This document shows positions 8,662 through 16,146 of a DNA stretch of 64,000 nucleotides, one piece after another; position 1 is the first letter of the stretch; the number at the start of each line of letters is the position of its first letter. The stretch comes from Ornithoclostridium sp949298505. Its GTDB lineage: Bacteria > Bacillota > Clostridia > Christensenellales > UBA3700. The stretch is from assembly GCA_949298505.1 (NCBI GenBank), contig CASFWW010000038.1:1-64000 (forward strand), written 5' to 3'. The notes beneath the pieces were generated by a model that had not been told where the DNA came from, made no database searches, and saw nothing but the letters and a program-made list of their open reading frames with translations. A program made the position numbers and the translations under genes.

Positions 8662-8690
8662 TTGTAAACGCGCGCGCCGTATGCTAAAAT
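8662..8690 (+). promoter_or_regulatory. Promoter of the Sel1 protein / maf / mreB-like run
   Basis: TTGTAA (8662-8667), 17-bp spacer, TAAAAT (8685-8690). Confidence 0.5.
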
Positions 8691-8748
8691 AATAATATTA
8701 TAGGTGTCCGCGGAGTTATTCCGTGTGTGGCTTGACGGAGTTGTATTT

Positions 8749-11178
8749 ATGGAAGTTAACATCGTAGAACTCGAAAAAGAAGCAAAGAAAGACGTCACGC
8801 TGGCTTACAGGCTCGGCTTGAGGTATTTCGTCGGCGACGGAGTAGAGCGCGATTACAAAAAGGCGTTTTATTGGATGAATAAGGCGGCTTCCGGCGGTTA
8901 CGGCGGCAGCGATTGCAGATATTACATCGGCAGGATGTATGAAAAAGGTCTGGGCGTAAAGAACGATTACGAGAAAGCGAGGAAGTATTACGACGCCGCG
9001 CAGAGAGGGGGAGATCTCAGGGCAAAAGTCAGGCTTGCCGATTTTTACCGTCACGGTCTCGGGTGCAAGAAGAACCCCGAAGGCGCGATGAATCTGTACA
9101 CCGAAGCGGCTGAACTCGGCAGCGTTGAAGCAACTCTCGGCATAGCGGATATGTATCTGAACGGCGAGGGCGTGGCAAAAGACGAAGCCAAGGCTTTCGC
9201 GATGTACACCGAGCTTGCGAAAAAAGGCAACGACAAGGCGAAATACAGTCTCGCATACTGTTACCAGAACGGTTACGGCACTGAAAAGAATCCGTTTATG
9301 GCAGGTCACTACCTGGTGCCTGCGGCGAAAGAAGGAGACTCAGACGCACAGTGCTTTCTTGCGCTTTGCTTCCTGAAGGGAGACGCGGTAAAGCAGAATC
9401 TGCCCAAGGCGGTTTACTGGTTCAAGAAGTCGGCAAGCCAGGGCAACGAGGTCGCGGCGTTCAATCTTGCTTACTGCCTGCAAAAAGGTCTGGGCATAGA
9501 CAAGAACGAAGCGGCGGCTTTCGATCTGTTCTTACAGCTCGCGAAAGGCGGTCACGTAAAAGCGTTTTCCGCTGTGGCGAGATGTTACCGTCTCGGGATC
9601 GGCACTCGTGCCAACGCGAATAAGGCTTACAACTGGATCCAGAAAGGTCTGAAGGTGGGCGACGCGGACTGCATGAGCTTTATGGGTTACTATTATCTTG
9701 AAGGAAAGACGTTCGTCAGACGCAGTGAAAAGAGCGCTTACAAGAGTTTTTCAAAAGCCGCTTCGCGCGGAAGCGTCTCCGCAAAATACGTTGTGGGACA
9801 GATGTTCGACAAAGGCATCTACGTAAAGCAAGATCAGGAAAAAGCTAAAGAATACATAGATCAGGCGGTCGAGGCATTCTATGCTCCCGCGCTTTATCAG
9901 AAAGGTCTCGTTTGCGAGAAGGACGGCGATTACAACACCGCCGTGGATTGCTTTTACAGAGCGGCGCGCGACGATTACAATCCCGCGCTCGTCATGATGG
10001 GAATAATCAGCGAAAAGGGAGAGATCGTCGAGAGGGACGACAACGCGGCATTCTATTATTTCAACCGGGCGGCTGAACGCGGAAGCGCAAGAGGGTGCTA
10101 CGGTCTCGCGCGTTGCTACGAACAGGGCATAGGCACCAAGATCGATCGCAAAAAAGCTTTTGAATTATACAAAGTTTCAGCAACGAGCGGATATGCGGAC
10201 GCGCTTCTCGAGGTGGGCTACCGTTACATGTTCGGCATAGGCGTGAAGAAGGACGTTATGCTTGCCAAGATATACCTCAACGCGAGCGCGAAAGAAGGCA
10301 ATCCGATCGCCGCGTATTATCTCGGCGTAGGACATCTGACGGGTATTAATTTCAAAAAGAGCACTAAGCTTGCGATAAAATTCTTTGAAAAGGCTGCGGA
10401 ACTGGGTTACGCTCCGGCGTATACAAGGCTCGGCATCGCGTACGGAAAGGAGGGTAAAGGCTTCCCGACGAAACCTTCCCTGAGCGCGAAGTACTTCGCG
10501 GCGGCAGTCGAAAAGGGAGACGACGAGGCTATCGCGCATCTCGCGCTTTGCTATATTAACGGCTTCGGGGTCAGGAAAGACGAAGCAAAAGCGCTCGAAC
10601 TGCTCGACGAAGCTTGTGCAAAGGGACAGCCCAACGGTATTTATCTGAAAGGATTCATGCTCTATTCGGGCATGATCCTGGAAGAAGACGTAGCTACGGG
10701 ACTCAGCATGATAACGCAGGCGGCGGACAAAGGCTATCTGAAAGCTTGCCGTTTCCTTGTGGACTATTATTCAAGAGGGGACGACAAGGATCCTGAAAAG
10801 GCGTTGTATTACAAAGAACTTGCCGTCAGGAAAGGAGATCTTATTTACGCTTACGACGTTGCCCTCAGTTACGAGAGAGGCGAGCATGTGGAAGCGGACG
10901 GTGACAAGGCGTCGCTCTACTATTCGATGCTTGCGCTTTCCGAGGACAATATCGGGAAGAAGAAAAAAGCGGCAAAGAGACTGAAGAAATTCAGATCTGA
11001 CGGCGACGGGCACTGGGAGTCTCCCACCGTAAGAAAAATAAAGAAGAAAAATGCGGCAGAAAACAACGCCGGAAGCGAAAGCCGTGAGACGCAGACGCAG
11101 AACGATGAGCCTCAGTCCGTGCGCGAAGAAGCCGAACAGGCGGTAAGAACCGCGGTCGACGAGCGCGAAAGAAACTGA
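8749..11178 (+). CDS. Large Sel1-like repeat (SLR) protein
   Basis: 809 residues from ATG 8749 (ACGGAG upstream; a GTG at 8704 is an alternative). From about residue 15 to 735 the protein is a chain of roughly twenty Sel1-like repeats, each about 36 residues with the pattern A...YxxGxGVxxDxxKAxxWxxxAAxxG (examples: YFVGDGVERDYKKAFYWM, MYEKGLGVKNDYEKARKYY). These form an alpha-alpha solenoid used for protein-protein contact. The last 75 residues are charged and low complexity (KKKNAAENNAGSE). No signal peptide or membrane segment is visible, so probably cytosolic. The stop overlaps maf by TGATG and the mreB-like gene follows, so it belongs to a cell-shape/division transcript. The partner is unknown. 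Confidence 0.85.
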   Translation: MEVNIVELEKEAKKDVTLAYRLGLRYFVGDGVERDYKKAFYWMNKAASGGYGGSDCRYYIGRMYEKGLGVKNDYEKARKYYDAAQRGGDLRAKVRLADFYRHGLGCKKNPEGAMNLYTEAAELGSVEATLGIADMYLNGEGVAKDEAKAFAMYTELAKKGNDKAKYSLAYCYQNGYGTEKNPFMAGHYLVPAAKEGDSDAQCFLALCFLKGDAVKQNLPKAVYWFKKSASQGNEVAAFNLAYCLQKGLGIDKNEAAAFDLFLQLAKGGHVKAFSAVARCYRLGIGTRANANKAYNWIQKGLKVGDADCMSFMGYYYLEGKTFVRRSEKSAYKSFSKAASRGSVSAKYVVGQMFDKGIYVKQDQEKAKEYIDQAVEAFYAPALYQKGLVCEKDGDYNTAVDCFYRAARDDYNPALVMMGIISEKGEIVERDDNAAFYYFNRAAERGSARGCYGLARCYEQGIGTKIDRKKAFELYKVSATSGYADALLEVGYRYMFGIGVKKDVMLAKIYLNASAKEGNPIAAYYLGVGHLTGINFKKSTKLAIKFFEKAAELGYAPAYTRLGIAYGKEGKGFPTKPSLSAKYFAAAVEKGDDEAIAHLALCYINGFGVRKDEAKALELLDEACAKGQPNGIYLKGFMLYSGMILEEDVATGLSMITQAADKGYLKACRFLVDYYSRGDDKDPEKALYYKELAVRKGDLIYAYDVALSYERGEHVEADGDKASLYYSMLALSEDNIGKKKKAAKRLKKFRSDGDGHWESPTVRKIKKKNAAENNAGSESRETQTQNDEPQSVREEAEQAVRTAVDERERN

Positions 11179-11720
11179 TGATAATTCTCGCTTCGGCTTC
11201 GCCCAGGAGAAGAGAACTTCTGGCAGAATTGACCTCGGATTTTTGCGTTATTCCCAGCAGGGACGAAGAAAAAACAGATTACAAAAGGCCGCATCTGTAC
11301 GTGCAGGCGCTTGCTCGGCATAAGGCGGAAAACGTAGCTTCGATAGCGGAGGCAGGCGACATCGTGATCGCCGCAGACACCGTGGTGTGTTTCAGGGGCA
11401 GAATACTCAACAAACCAAAAGACAAAGAGGAAGCAGAAGTTTTTCTCAGGATGTTGTCGGGCAAGAAACACAGCGTGTATACCGGAGTGTGCGTAATAAA
11501 AAAAGGCGCGTTCGAGCAGAATTATTATTGCAGATCAGTCGTTGAGTTCAACGAGCTGGACGACGATTTTATAAAACAATACGTAGAGAGCGGTTCTCCG
11601 CTCGATAAAGCAGGCGCTTACGGAGTGCAGGACGAAGGGGTCGTCAAACGCGTCATCGGCGATTACGACAACGTCGTAGGGCTTCCGCTTGAAAGGCTTG
11701 CGGCAATACTCGGAGAATAA
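11178..11720 (+). CDS. maf: Maf-family nucleotide pyrophosphatase
   Basis: 180 residues. Maf proteins hydrolyse non-canonical or modified nucleoside triphosphates to monophosphates and are associated with septum control. Signatures are LASASPRRRELL at the N-terminus, AADTVVCF in the middle and DKAGAYGVQ near the C-terminus. The ATG overlaps the stop of the Sel1-repeat gene (TGATG), and the mreB-like gene begins 1 nt after its stop. Position beside mreB and min genes matches the Firmicutes arrangement. Confidence 0.93.
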   Translation: MIILASASPRRRELLAELTSDFCVIPSRDEEKTDYKRPHLYVQALARHKAENVASIAEAGDIVIAADTVVCFRGRILNKPKDKEEAEVFLRMLSGKKHSVYTGVCVIKKGAFEQNYYCRSVVEFNELDDDFIKQYVESGSPLDKAGAYGVQDEGVVKRVIGDYDNVVGLPLERLAAILGE

Positions 11721-11721
11721 A

Positions 11722-12732
11722 ATGGGAACGGTTGAACTGGTTATAGACGTCGGCAGCAAGGTTACGACGATATTCAAAAGAGACGTCGGGCTGATCATTC
11801 AGGAACCAAGCGTCGTAGCTATCAACAACAAGCATAACAAAATGGCGCTGCTCGAAAGCGGTAAAAACGCTCAGAGGTTGATGAACACGCGCAGATACGA
11901 TTTTCAGATCCTCTTTCCTATCAAGGAAGGAGCGATATTCCATGAGCGCGCCGCTGTGCTGATGTACCGCGATTTCATCAACAGAGCGGTCGGTCGGTCG
12001 GTTTTTTCACCCAAGGTCAAGGTGATAGCCTGCGTTTCCTGCGGTCTCAACAATATGGAGAAAAAGGACGTCGAAAAGACGTTGCTAAAGGCGGGAGCCA
12101 GCGAGGTGCTGATCCTTGAATCCCCGCTTGCCGTCGCGCAGGGGCTTAACGGACAGGGGAGCAGTTTCATCATGGATATCGGCGGTTCAAAGACAGAGAT
12201 CGCGATAATAGACAGGAACGGCATTGTCGCCGGATGCAGCATAAATATCGGCGGTGATTCGATCAATCAGGCGATCATAGATTACGTGATCGACACCAGG
12301 CGTTGCAAGATCAAGCCTTCGTCCGCAGAAAAGGTCAAACGTCAGATCGCCAGCATGTACGACAACGACAATTCGCCAATGATCGTCAACACAGAGGCGC
12401 TTCACGGCGAAGAAAACGTCAGCGTCAGGCTTGTCGCAAGCGAACTCAAGCAGGCGATATGTCAGGTTATCGATAAGATAATCGAAGTGGCTTATAATTA
12501 CACTTTCCAGATCCCCGAGGGCATCGCCCAGGAGATATACGAAAACGGGATCACCCTGTGCGGAGGAAGCGCGTATATCCCCGGACTTGCGGATTATATT
12601 TCGGCTCAGCTTCAGCTCAAAGTCAGAGTTCCGGATATGCCCGAAAACGCCGTGGCAATGGGCGCGAGCCGTTTCTTTGCAGACAAGGCTTCGCTCGTAA
12701 GATTGTTGAACGTAAAAGGTCTGGACGGCTGA
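11722..12732 (+). CDS. Diverged MreB-like actin-fold protein
   Basis: 336 residues from ATG 11722 (CGGAGA upstream). MreB polymerises under the membrane and guides elongation of the wall. The MreB layout is recognisable: first phosphate loop as DVGSKVT (usually DLGTANT), then QEPSVVAI, the segment NMEKKDVEK in place of the xVERR motif with its conserved glutamate, second phosphate loop DIGGSKTE (usually DIGGGTTE), and the adenosine motif LCGGSAYIPGL (usually TGGGALL). Several loop glycines are replaced, so nucleotide handling may differ. No mreC or mreD follows. It could be an MreB paralogue (Mbl/MreBH-like) rather than the main MreB. Confidence 0.82.
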   Translation: MGTVELVIDVGSKVTTIFKRDVGLIIQEPSVVAINNKHNKMALLESGKNAQRLMNTRRYDFQILFPIKEGAIFHERAAVLMYRDFINRAVGRSVFSPKVKVIACVSCGLNNMEKKDVEKTLLKAGASEVLILESPLAVAQGLNGQGSSFIMDIGGSKTEIAIIDRNGIVAGCSINIGGDSINQAIIDYVIDTRRCKIKPSSAEKVKRQIASMYDNDNSPMIVNTEALHGEENVSVRLVASELKQAICQVIDKIIEVAYNYTFQIPEGIAQEIYENGITLCGGSAYIPGLADYISAQLQLKVRVPDMPENAVAMGASRFFADKASLVRLLNVKGLDG

Positions 12733-12742
12733 AATCTGTTAC

Positions 12743-12767
12743 GCTCTGTTGAGAAACGGAGCTTTTC
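12743..12767 (+). terminator. Terminator after the mreB-like gene
   Basis: GCTCTGTT / AACGGAGC stem with GAGA loop (one G-U pair), followed by TTTTC. Confidence 0.7.
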
Positions 12768-12926
12768 TTACTACTTTAGTATTTTATAAGATATGCCTAT
12801 GCACGCGATACGCGCGGGCGCGCGGTATAAAAGCCGGATAATATTTACAAGAAAGCATCGTTAAACACGTAAAAGTCGTGACTTAAAGCCCGCTTGTACT
12901 GTTCAGACCGGGATTTTTCATAAAGA

Positions 12927-12956
12927 GTGCGTTTTCGACAAAACGCGCTTTTTTTT
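12927..12956 (+). terminator. Terminator-like hairpin upstream of minD
   Basis: GTGCGTTTT / AAAACGCGC stem with CGAC loop followed by T8. No gene lies between the previous terminator (12767) and this one, so it terminates either read-through or a short untranslated RNA. Confidence 0.7.
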
Positions 12957-13000
12957 GCGCGCGATTCGGCTGTATAATGGCTTTATCGTGTGAGGTTAAT

Positions 13001-13795
13001 ATGGCAAGAAGAATAGTGATCACTTCAGGCAAAGGCGGAGTAGGCAAAACCACTGTTTGCGCCGGGCTCGGGATCGCGCTCGCAAAAAGAGGGGCGAGAG
13101 TGCTCCTTGTGGACGCGGATATGGGACTGAACAATCTGGACGTCGCTCTCGGCATGGAAGGCAGAGTGGTTTACGATATGACTGACGTTCTCAGAGGAAA
13201 GTGCGCTTTGAGACAGGCGATACTTCAGGACGTGGAGTATTCCACGCTCAGTCTGCTTGCTTCGGCGCATTGTTCGGACGACGGCGAATTTCCGTCCGCG
13301 GCTTTCAGACGTATGCTCGCAGAGGCGGAATGTGCTTTCGATTTTGTGTTGATAGACTGCCCGGCGGGAATTGACAACGGCTTCCACCGCGCGGTCTGCG
13401 TAGCCGACGAAGCGATCGTCGTGACGACGCCGCACGTAAGCGCTATACGCGACGCAGACAAGGTCATGTCGTTGCTCGACACTTACGATCTTCACTCCGT
13501 TTCCGTCGTCGTGAACAGAGTCAGGGGAGATCTTGTCGCAGGCGGCAGCATGATGAGCGCGGAGGACATTTCGCGGCTTCTCAGACACAGGGCGCTCGGC
13601 TATATACCCGAGGACGATTGTGTGACGGTATACGCTCAGCTGGGCAGGCTGGGCAAGGGCAACGCCCGCAGCGACATGGCAATGACGTACATCGCAGAAA
13701 ATCTGATCAGCGGTTCGCGCAAGATCTACGACTGCACCGACGGGTACAGAGGTATTCTCGGGAAAATAAAAACTTATCTCAGGAGGCAGATATGA
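13001..13795 (+). CDS. minD: Septum site-determining ATPase MinD
   Basis: 264 residues from ATG 13001 with TGAGGT upstream. MinD is a membrane-bound ATPase that positions the division site. The deviant Walker A motif is at the N-terminus (SGKGGVGKT), followed by LLVDADMGLNNLDVALG and DCPAGIDNG. The last residues (ILGKIKTYLRRQI) form the amphipathic membrane-targeting helix of MinD. It overlaps minE by ATGA. No minC is present in the window, although MinC is the usual effector. A TATAAT at 12973-12978 has no good -35 partner. Confidence 0.95.
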   Translation: MARRIVITSGKGGVGKTTVCAGLGIALAKRGARVLLVDADMGLNNLDVALGMEGRVVYDMTDVLRGKCALRQAILQDVEYSTLSLLASAHCSDDGEFPSAAFRRMLAEAECAFDFVLIDCPAGIDNGFHRAVCVADEAIVVTTPHVSAIRDADKVMSLLDTYDLHSVSVVVNRVRGDLVAGGSMMSAEDISRLLRHRALGYIPEDDCVTVYAQLGRLGKGNARSDMAMTYIAENLISGSRKIYDCTDGYRGILGKIKTYLRRQI

Positions 13796-14025
13796 ATGAA
13801 GGAAAACTTGCCGTGAACAGACTGAGGAGCGTGCTTCTGAAAGACAAACTTGACATGAGCGAGGGTTTTATGCGCGCGATGAGAAACGACATCGGCAGAG
13901 TGCTTTCTTATTACATGAATCTGAGTCAGGACGGCATAGAAGTATTCATCGACGGCGCTGACGACGGCTATACGGTAAGGATAAAGGCGAAAGCGTCCGG
14001 CATCAGACAAATAAAAGCGGTTTAG
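13792..14025 (+). CDS. minE: Cell division topological specificity factor MinE
   Basis: 77 residues. MinE stimulates the MinD ATPase and drives MinD off the membrane. The MinE signature is visible: RLRSVLLKDKLDMSEGFM corresponds to the anti-MinCD helix/strand region (RLxxVLxxDR), then LSYYMNLSQDGIEV to the core beta strand of the topological-specificity domain. Start ATG 13792 overlaps the minD stop by four bases and is preceded by AGGAGG. Length is close to the usual 80-90. Confidence 0.88.
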   Translation: MNEGKLAVNRLRSVLLKDKLDMSEGFMRAMRNDIGRVLSYYMNLSQDGIEVFIDGADDGYTVRIKAKASGIRQIKAV

Positions 14026-14081
14026 GAATATCGCCGCAAAGAGGTAAATATACTTTACTAATCCATTGAGAGGTGAAGTGT

Positions 14082-14264
14082 ATGAAATATGACGATTGCG
14101 AAATTACGGGCACTGAGGTCAGAGAAAACACAAACGTGACTTTCGGGAAGATCCGCAGAAAACGCAAAGGCGTGAATCTGCTTGACATTTTCGTCGTTCA
14201 GGCGATAGTCTGCGCGGCGATAAGTTGCGCGGTTCTGCTGACAAGATTCATTACCATGGGCTGA
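14082..14264 (+). CDS. Small single-pass membrane protein in the spoIVFA position
   Basis: 60 residues from ATG 14082 with GAGAGGTGA upstream. The N-terminal 36 residues are hydrophilic and basic (GKIRRKRKG), then one membrane segment (about 37-57, LLDIFVVQAIVCAAISCAVLL) leads to a very short tail, a predicted N-in topology. Its stop overlaps the start of the M50 protease by TGATG. In Bacillus the gene at this place between minD and spoIVFB is spoIVFA, a membrane partner that holds the protease inactive but is far longer (about 260 residues, with a peptidase-M23-like part). This could be a reduced partner; I see no sequence similarity strong enough to prove that. Confidence 0.65.
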   Translation: MKYDDCEITGTEVRENTNVTFGKIRRKRKGVNLLDIFVVQAIVCAAISCAVLLTRFITMG

Positions 14265-15100
14265 TGAAGATAAAACTTCATCCGCTTTTCGTTCTGCTTG
14301 CCCTGTATTTCGTCCTTACGGACAGGGCGGTGATGTTCGGCGGATACGTCCTCGCGGTGATAGCGCACGAAGCGGCACATTCGAGAGCCGCGGCATGGAG
14401 AGGATACAGTCTCGGCACAGTCACGCTCATGCCTTACGGCGGGATCATAGCCGGAGGAGACAATTACAGCGACGCGGACGGCGCGGTCATTGCGCTTGCC
14501 GCGCCTGTTTTCAATGCGCTTTGCGCGGTAGCGGTAGTAGCCTTGTGGTGGCTTGTGCCGTCTGCTTACGGTTACACCAAGGATATATGCACGGCGAACG
14601 TATCGCTTTGCATCGTCAATCTTCTGCCCGTTTACCCGCTGGACGGTTACAGGGCGGTCGTTTCGTTTGCCAAAAACAAAACCCGTGCCGTGAAAGCGAT
14701 GAAGATAACGGGAGTGCTGACCGGCGGAATTCTTACCGCGCTGGGAGTCGCGAGCGTGAGCTCAGTGTTTAATCCGACGATTATAATATTCGGTTTTTTT
14801 CTTATTTACGAGACTGTTTTCGGCGCTGGAGAAGAGAGAGTTCTTTTTGTTTCGGCAGATAGCAAGTTCCGCAAAAATTTACGTGCCGGTGTAGATAAAC
14901 GCACTGTTATCGTATTCAAAGAAGCGCCTCTGGTGCGGTTGTTGACAAGAGTCGACAGAGACAGTCTGACAGAGTTTGAAATCGTGGACGAAAGAGAAGA
15001 ACCGCTGTACACTCTCGATGAAACGGACGTCGCGGTTATGTGCGAGGAATGTGAACTTTCTGACAGCGTTGAACAAGCTTATAAAAAGTGCTTTTGCTGA
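14264..15100 (+). CDS. M50-family intramembrane metalloprotease, SpoIVFB-like
   Basis: 278 residues from ATG 14264. Site-2-type zinc protease that cleaves membrane substrates; in spore formers SpoIVFB releases sigma-K. The zinc motif HExxH is HEAAH at about residue 35, in the first hydrophobic block, and the third ligand aspartate is in LLPVYPLDGYRAV (about residue 127), the NPxxPLDG-type motif of the family. Four or more hydrophobic segments fill residues 1-190; a cytosolic C-terminal domain of about 90 residues resembles the CBS-like tail of SpoIVFB. Co-translated with the small membrane protein upstream. Whether this organism sporulates is not shown by the window. Confidence 0.88.
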   Translation: MKIKLHPLFVLLALYFVLTDRAVMFGGYVLAVIAHEAAHSRAAAWRGYSLGTVTLMPYGGIIAGGDNYSDADGAVIALAAPVFNALCAVAVVALWWLVPSAYGYTKDICTANVSLCIVNLLPVYPLDGYRAVVSFAKNKTRAVKAMKITGVLTGGILTALGVASVSSVFNPTIIIFGFFLIYETVFGAGEERVLFVSADSKFRKNLRAGVDKRTVIVFKEAPLVRLLTRVDRDSLTEFEIVDEREEPLYTLDETDVAVMCEECELSDSVEQAYKKCFC

Positions 15101-15134
15101 AAGGCGGGCACGCTTTTATTTTTTAAGTCATTGC

Positions 15135-15163
15135 TTGATATATTGTATTTCATTTGTTATAAT
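15135..15163 (+). promoter_or_regulatory. Promoter of the ROK kinase / radical SAM / rng run
   Basis: TTGATA (15135-15140), 17-bp spacer, TATAAT (15158-15163). Confidence 0.8.
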
Positions 15164-15201
15164 ATATTAATAAACGTGCGTGCACGATAGCGAGGTGGGC
15201 T

Positions 15202-16146
15202 ATGATTTATGCCGGGGTGGACGTCGGAGGAACGAATATCAAGATAGGGCTCGTGGATATCAAGGGCACCGTTATTGCGGACAACTCCATCAAGACGGAC
15301 AAGAGCAAGGACTACAAGGGCATCCTTGAAGACATTGTAAAAGACATACGCCTGCTTTGCGAAAAAGCCGGCGTGGAATATCATGACATTGCCGGTATCG
15401 GACTTGGCGTTCCCGGCGTTGTTGACAGTCGCACCGGCACTGTGAGTTATTCGGCAAATCTGGGTTGGAAAGGCGTCCCGATAGTCCACGTTCTTGAGGT
15501 CATTTCAGGCATACACGCAGAGGCGGCAAACGACGCGAACTGCGCCGCGTGGGGTGAATACAAATTCGGCGCGAGCCGCAGTATGGACAACGTGATACTC
15601 GTCACTCTGGGCACAGGCGTAGGTTCGGGAATAATAATCGAAGGCAAGCTGTTCGACGGCGTAGCCAGCGCGGGCGGCGAAGCCGGTCACATGATCATTG
15701 TCAAAGACGGCAAACAGTGTAATTGCGGTCTGAGAGGCTGCTGGGAAAGGTACGCGTCCGCGACCGCGCTTGCGGAGCAGACTGAGGAAGCGATGCAAAA
15801 ATATCCGGACAGTCTGCTGCACGAGATAGTAAAGAAGACGGGCAGAGTAACAGGAAAGACCGCGTTCCTTGCCGCGGAGAGAGGAGACAAGGCGGGTAAG
15901 GAAGTTGTCGAAAATTATATTGACTATCTTGTTACTGGGCTTATAAACCTGGGCAACATCTTCCATCCCAACGCTATAATAATAGGCGGCGGAGTCTCCC
16001 ACGAGGGAGAAGCGCTGATTGCACCGCTTGAAGAAAAGGTAAATTCCGGACTGCTCGCCAGCGCGCACAACCCTAAAGTAAGAATAATCGCGGCTTCGCT
16101 CGGCAACAAGGCGGGCGTGATAGGCGCCGCGGCATTGGTGATGTGA
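15202..16146 (+). CDS. ROK-family sugar kinase (glucokinase-like)
   Basis: 314 residues, ATG preceded by GCGAGGTGG. ROK kinases phosphorylate glucose or related sugars with ATP. The N-terminal phosphate loop is DVGGTNIKIGL, the second is VTLGTGVGSGII, and the ROK zinc signature CxCGxxGCxE is present as CNCGLRGCWE (about residue 173) after GGEAGHM. There is no DNA-binding N-terminus, so it is an enzyme and not a repressor. Glucose is the likely but unproven substrate. Its stop overlaps the next gene (TGATG), so it leads a co-transcribed run through rng. Confidence 0.93.
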   Translation: MIYAGVDVGGTNIKIGLVDIKGTVIADNSIKTDKSKDYKGILEDIVKDIRLLCEKAGVEYHDIAGIGLGVPGVVDSRTGTVSYSANLGWKGVPIVHVLEVISGIHAEAANDANCAAWGEYKFGASRSMDNVILVTLGTGVGSGIIIEGKLFDGVASAGGEAGHMIIVKDGKQCNCGLRGCWERYASATALAEQTEEAMQKYPDSLLHEIVKKTGRVTGKTAFLAAERGDKAGKEVVENYIDYLVTGLINLGNIFHPNAIIIGGGVSHEGEALIAPLEEKVNSGLLASAHNPKVRIIAASLGNKAGVIGAAALVM

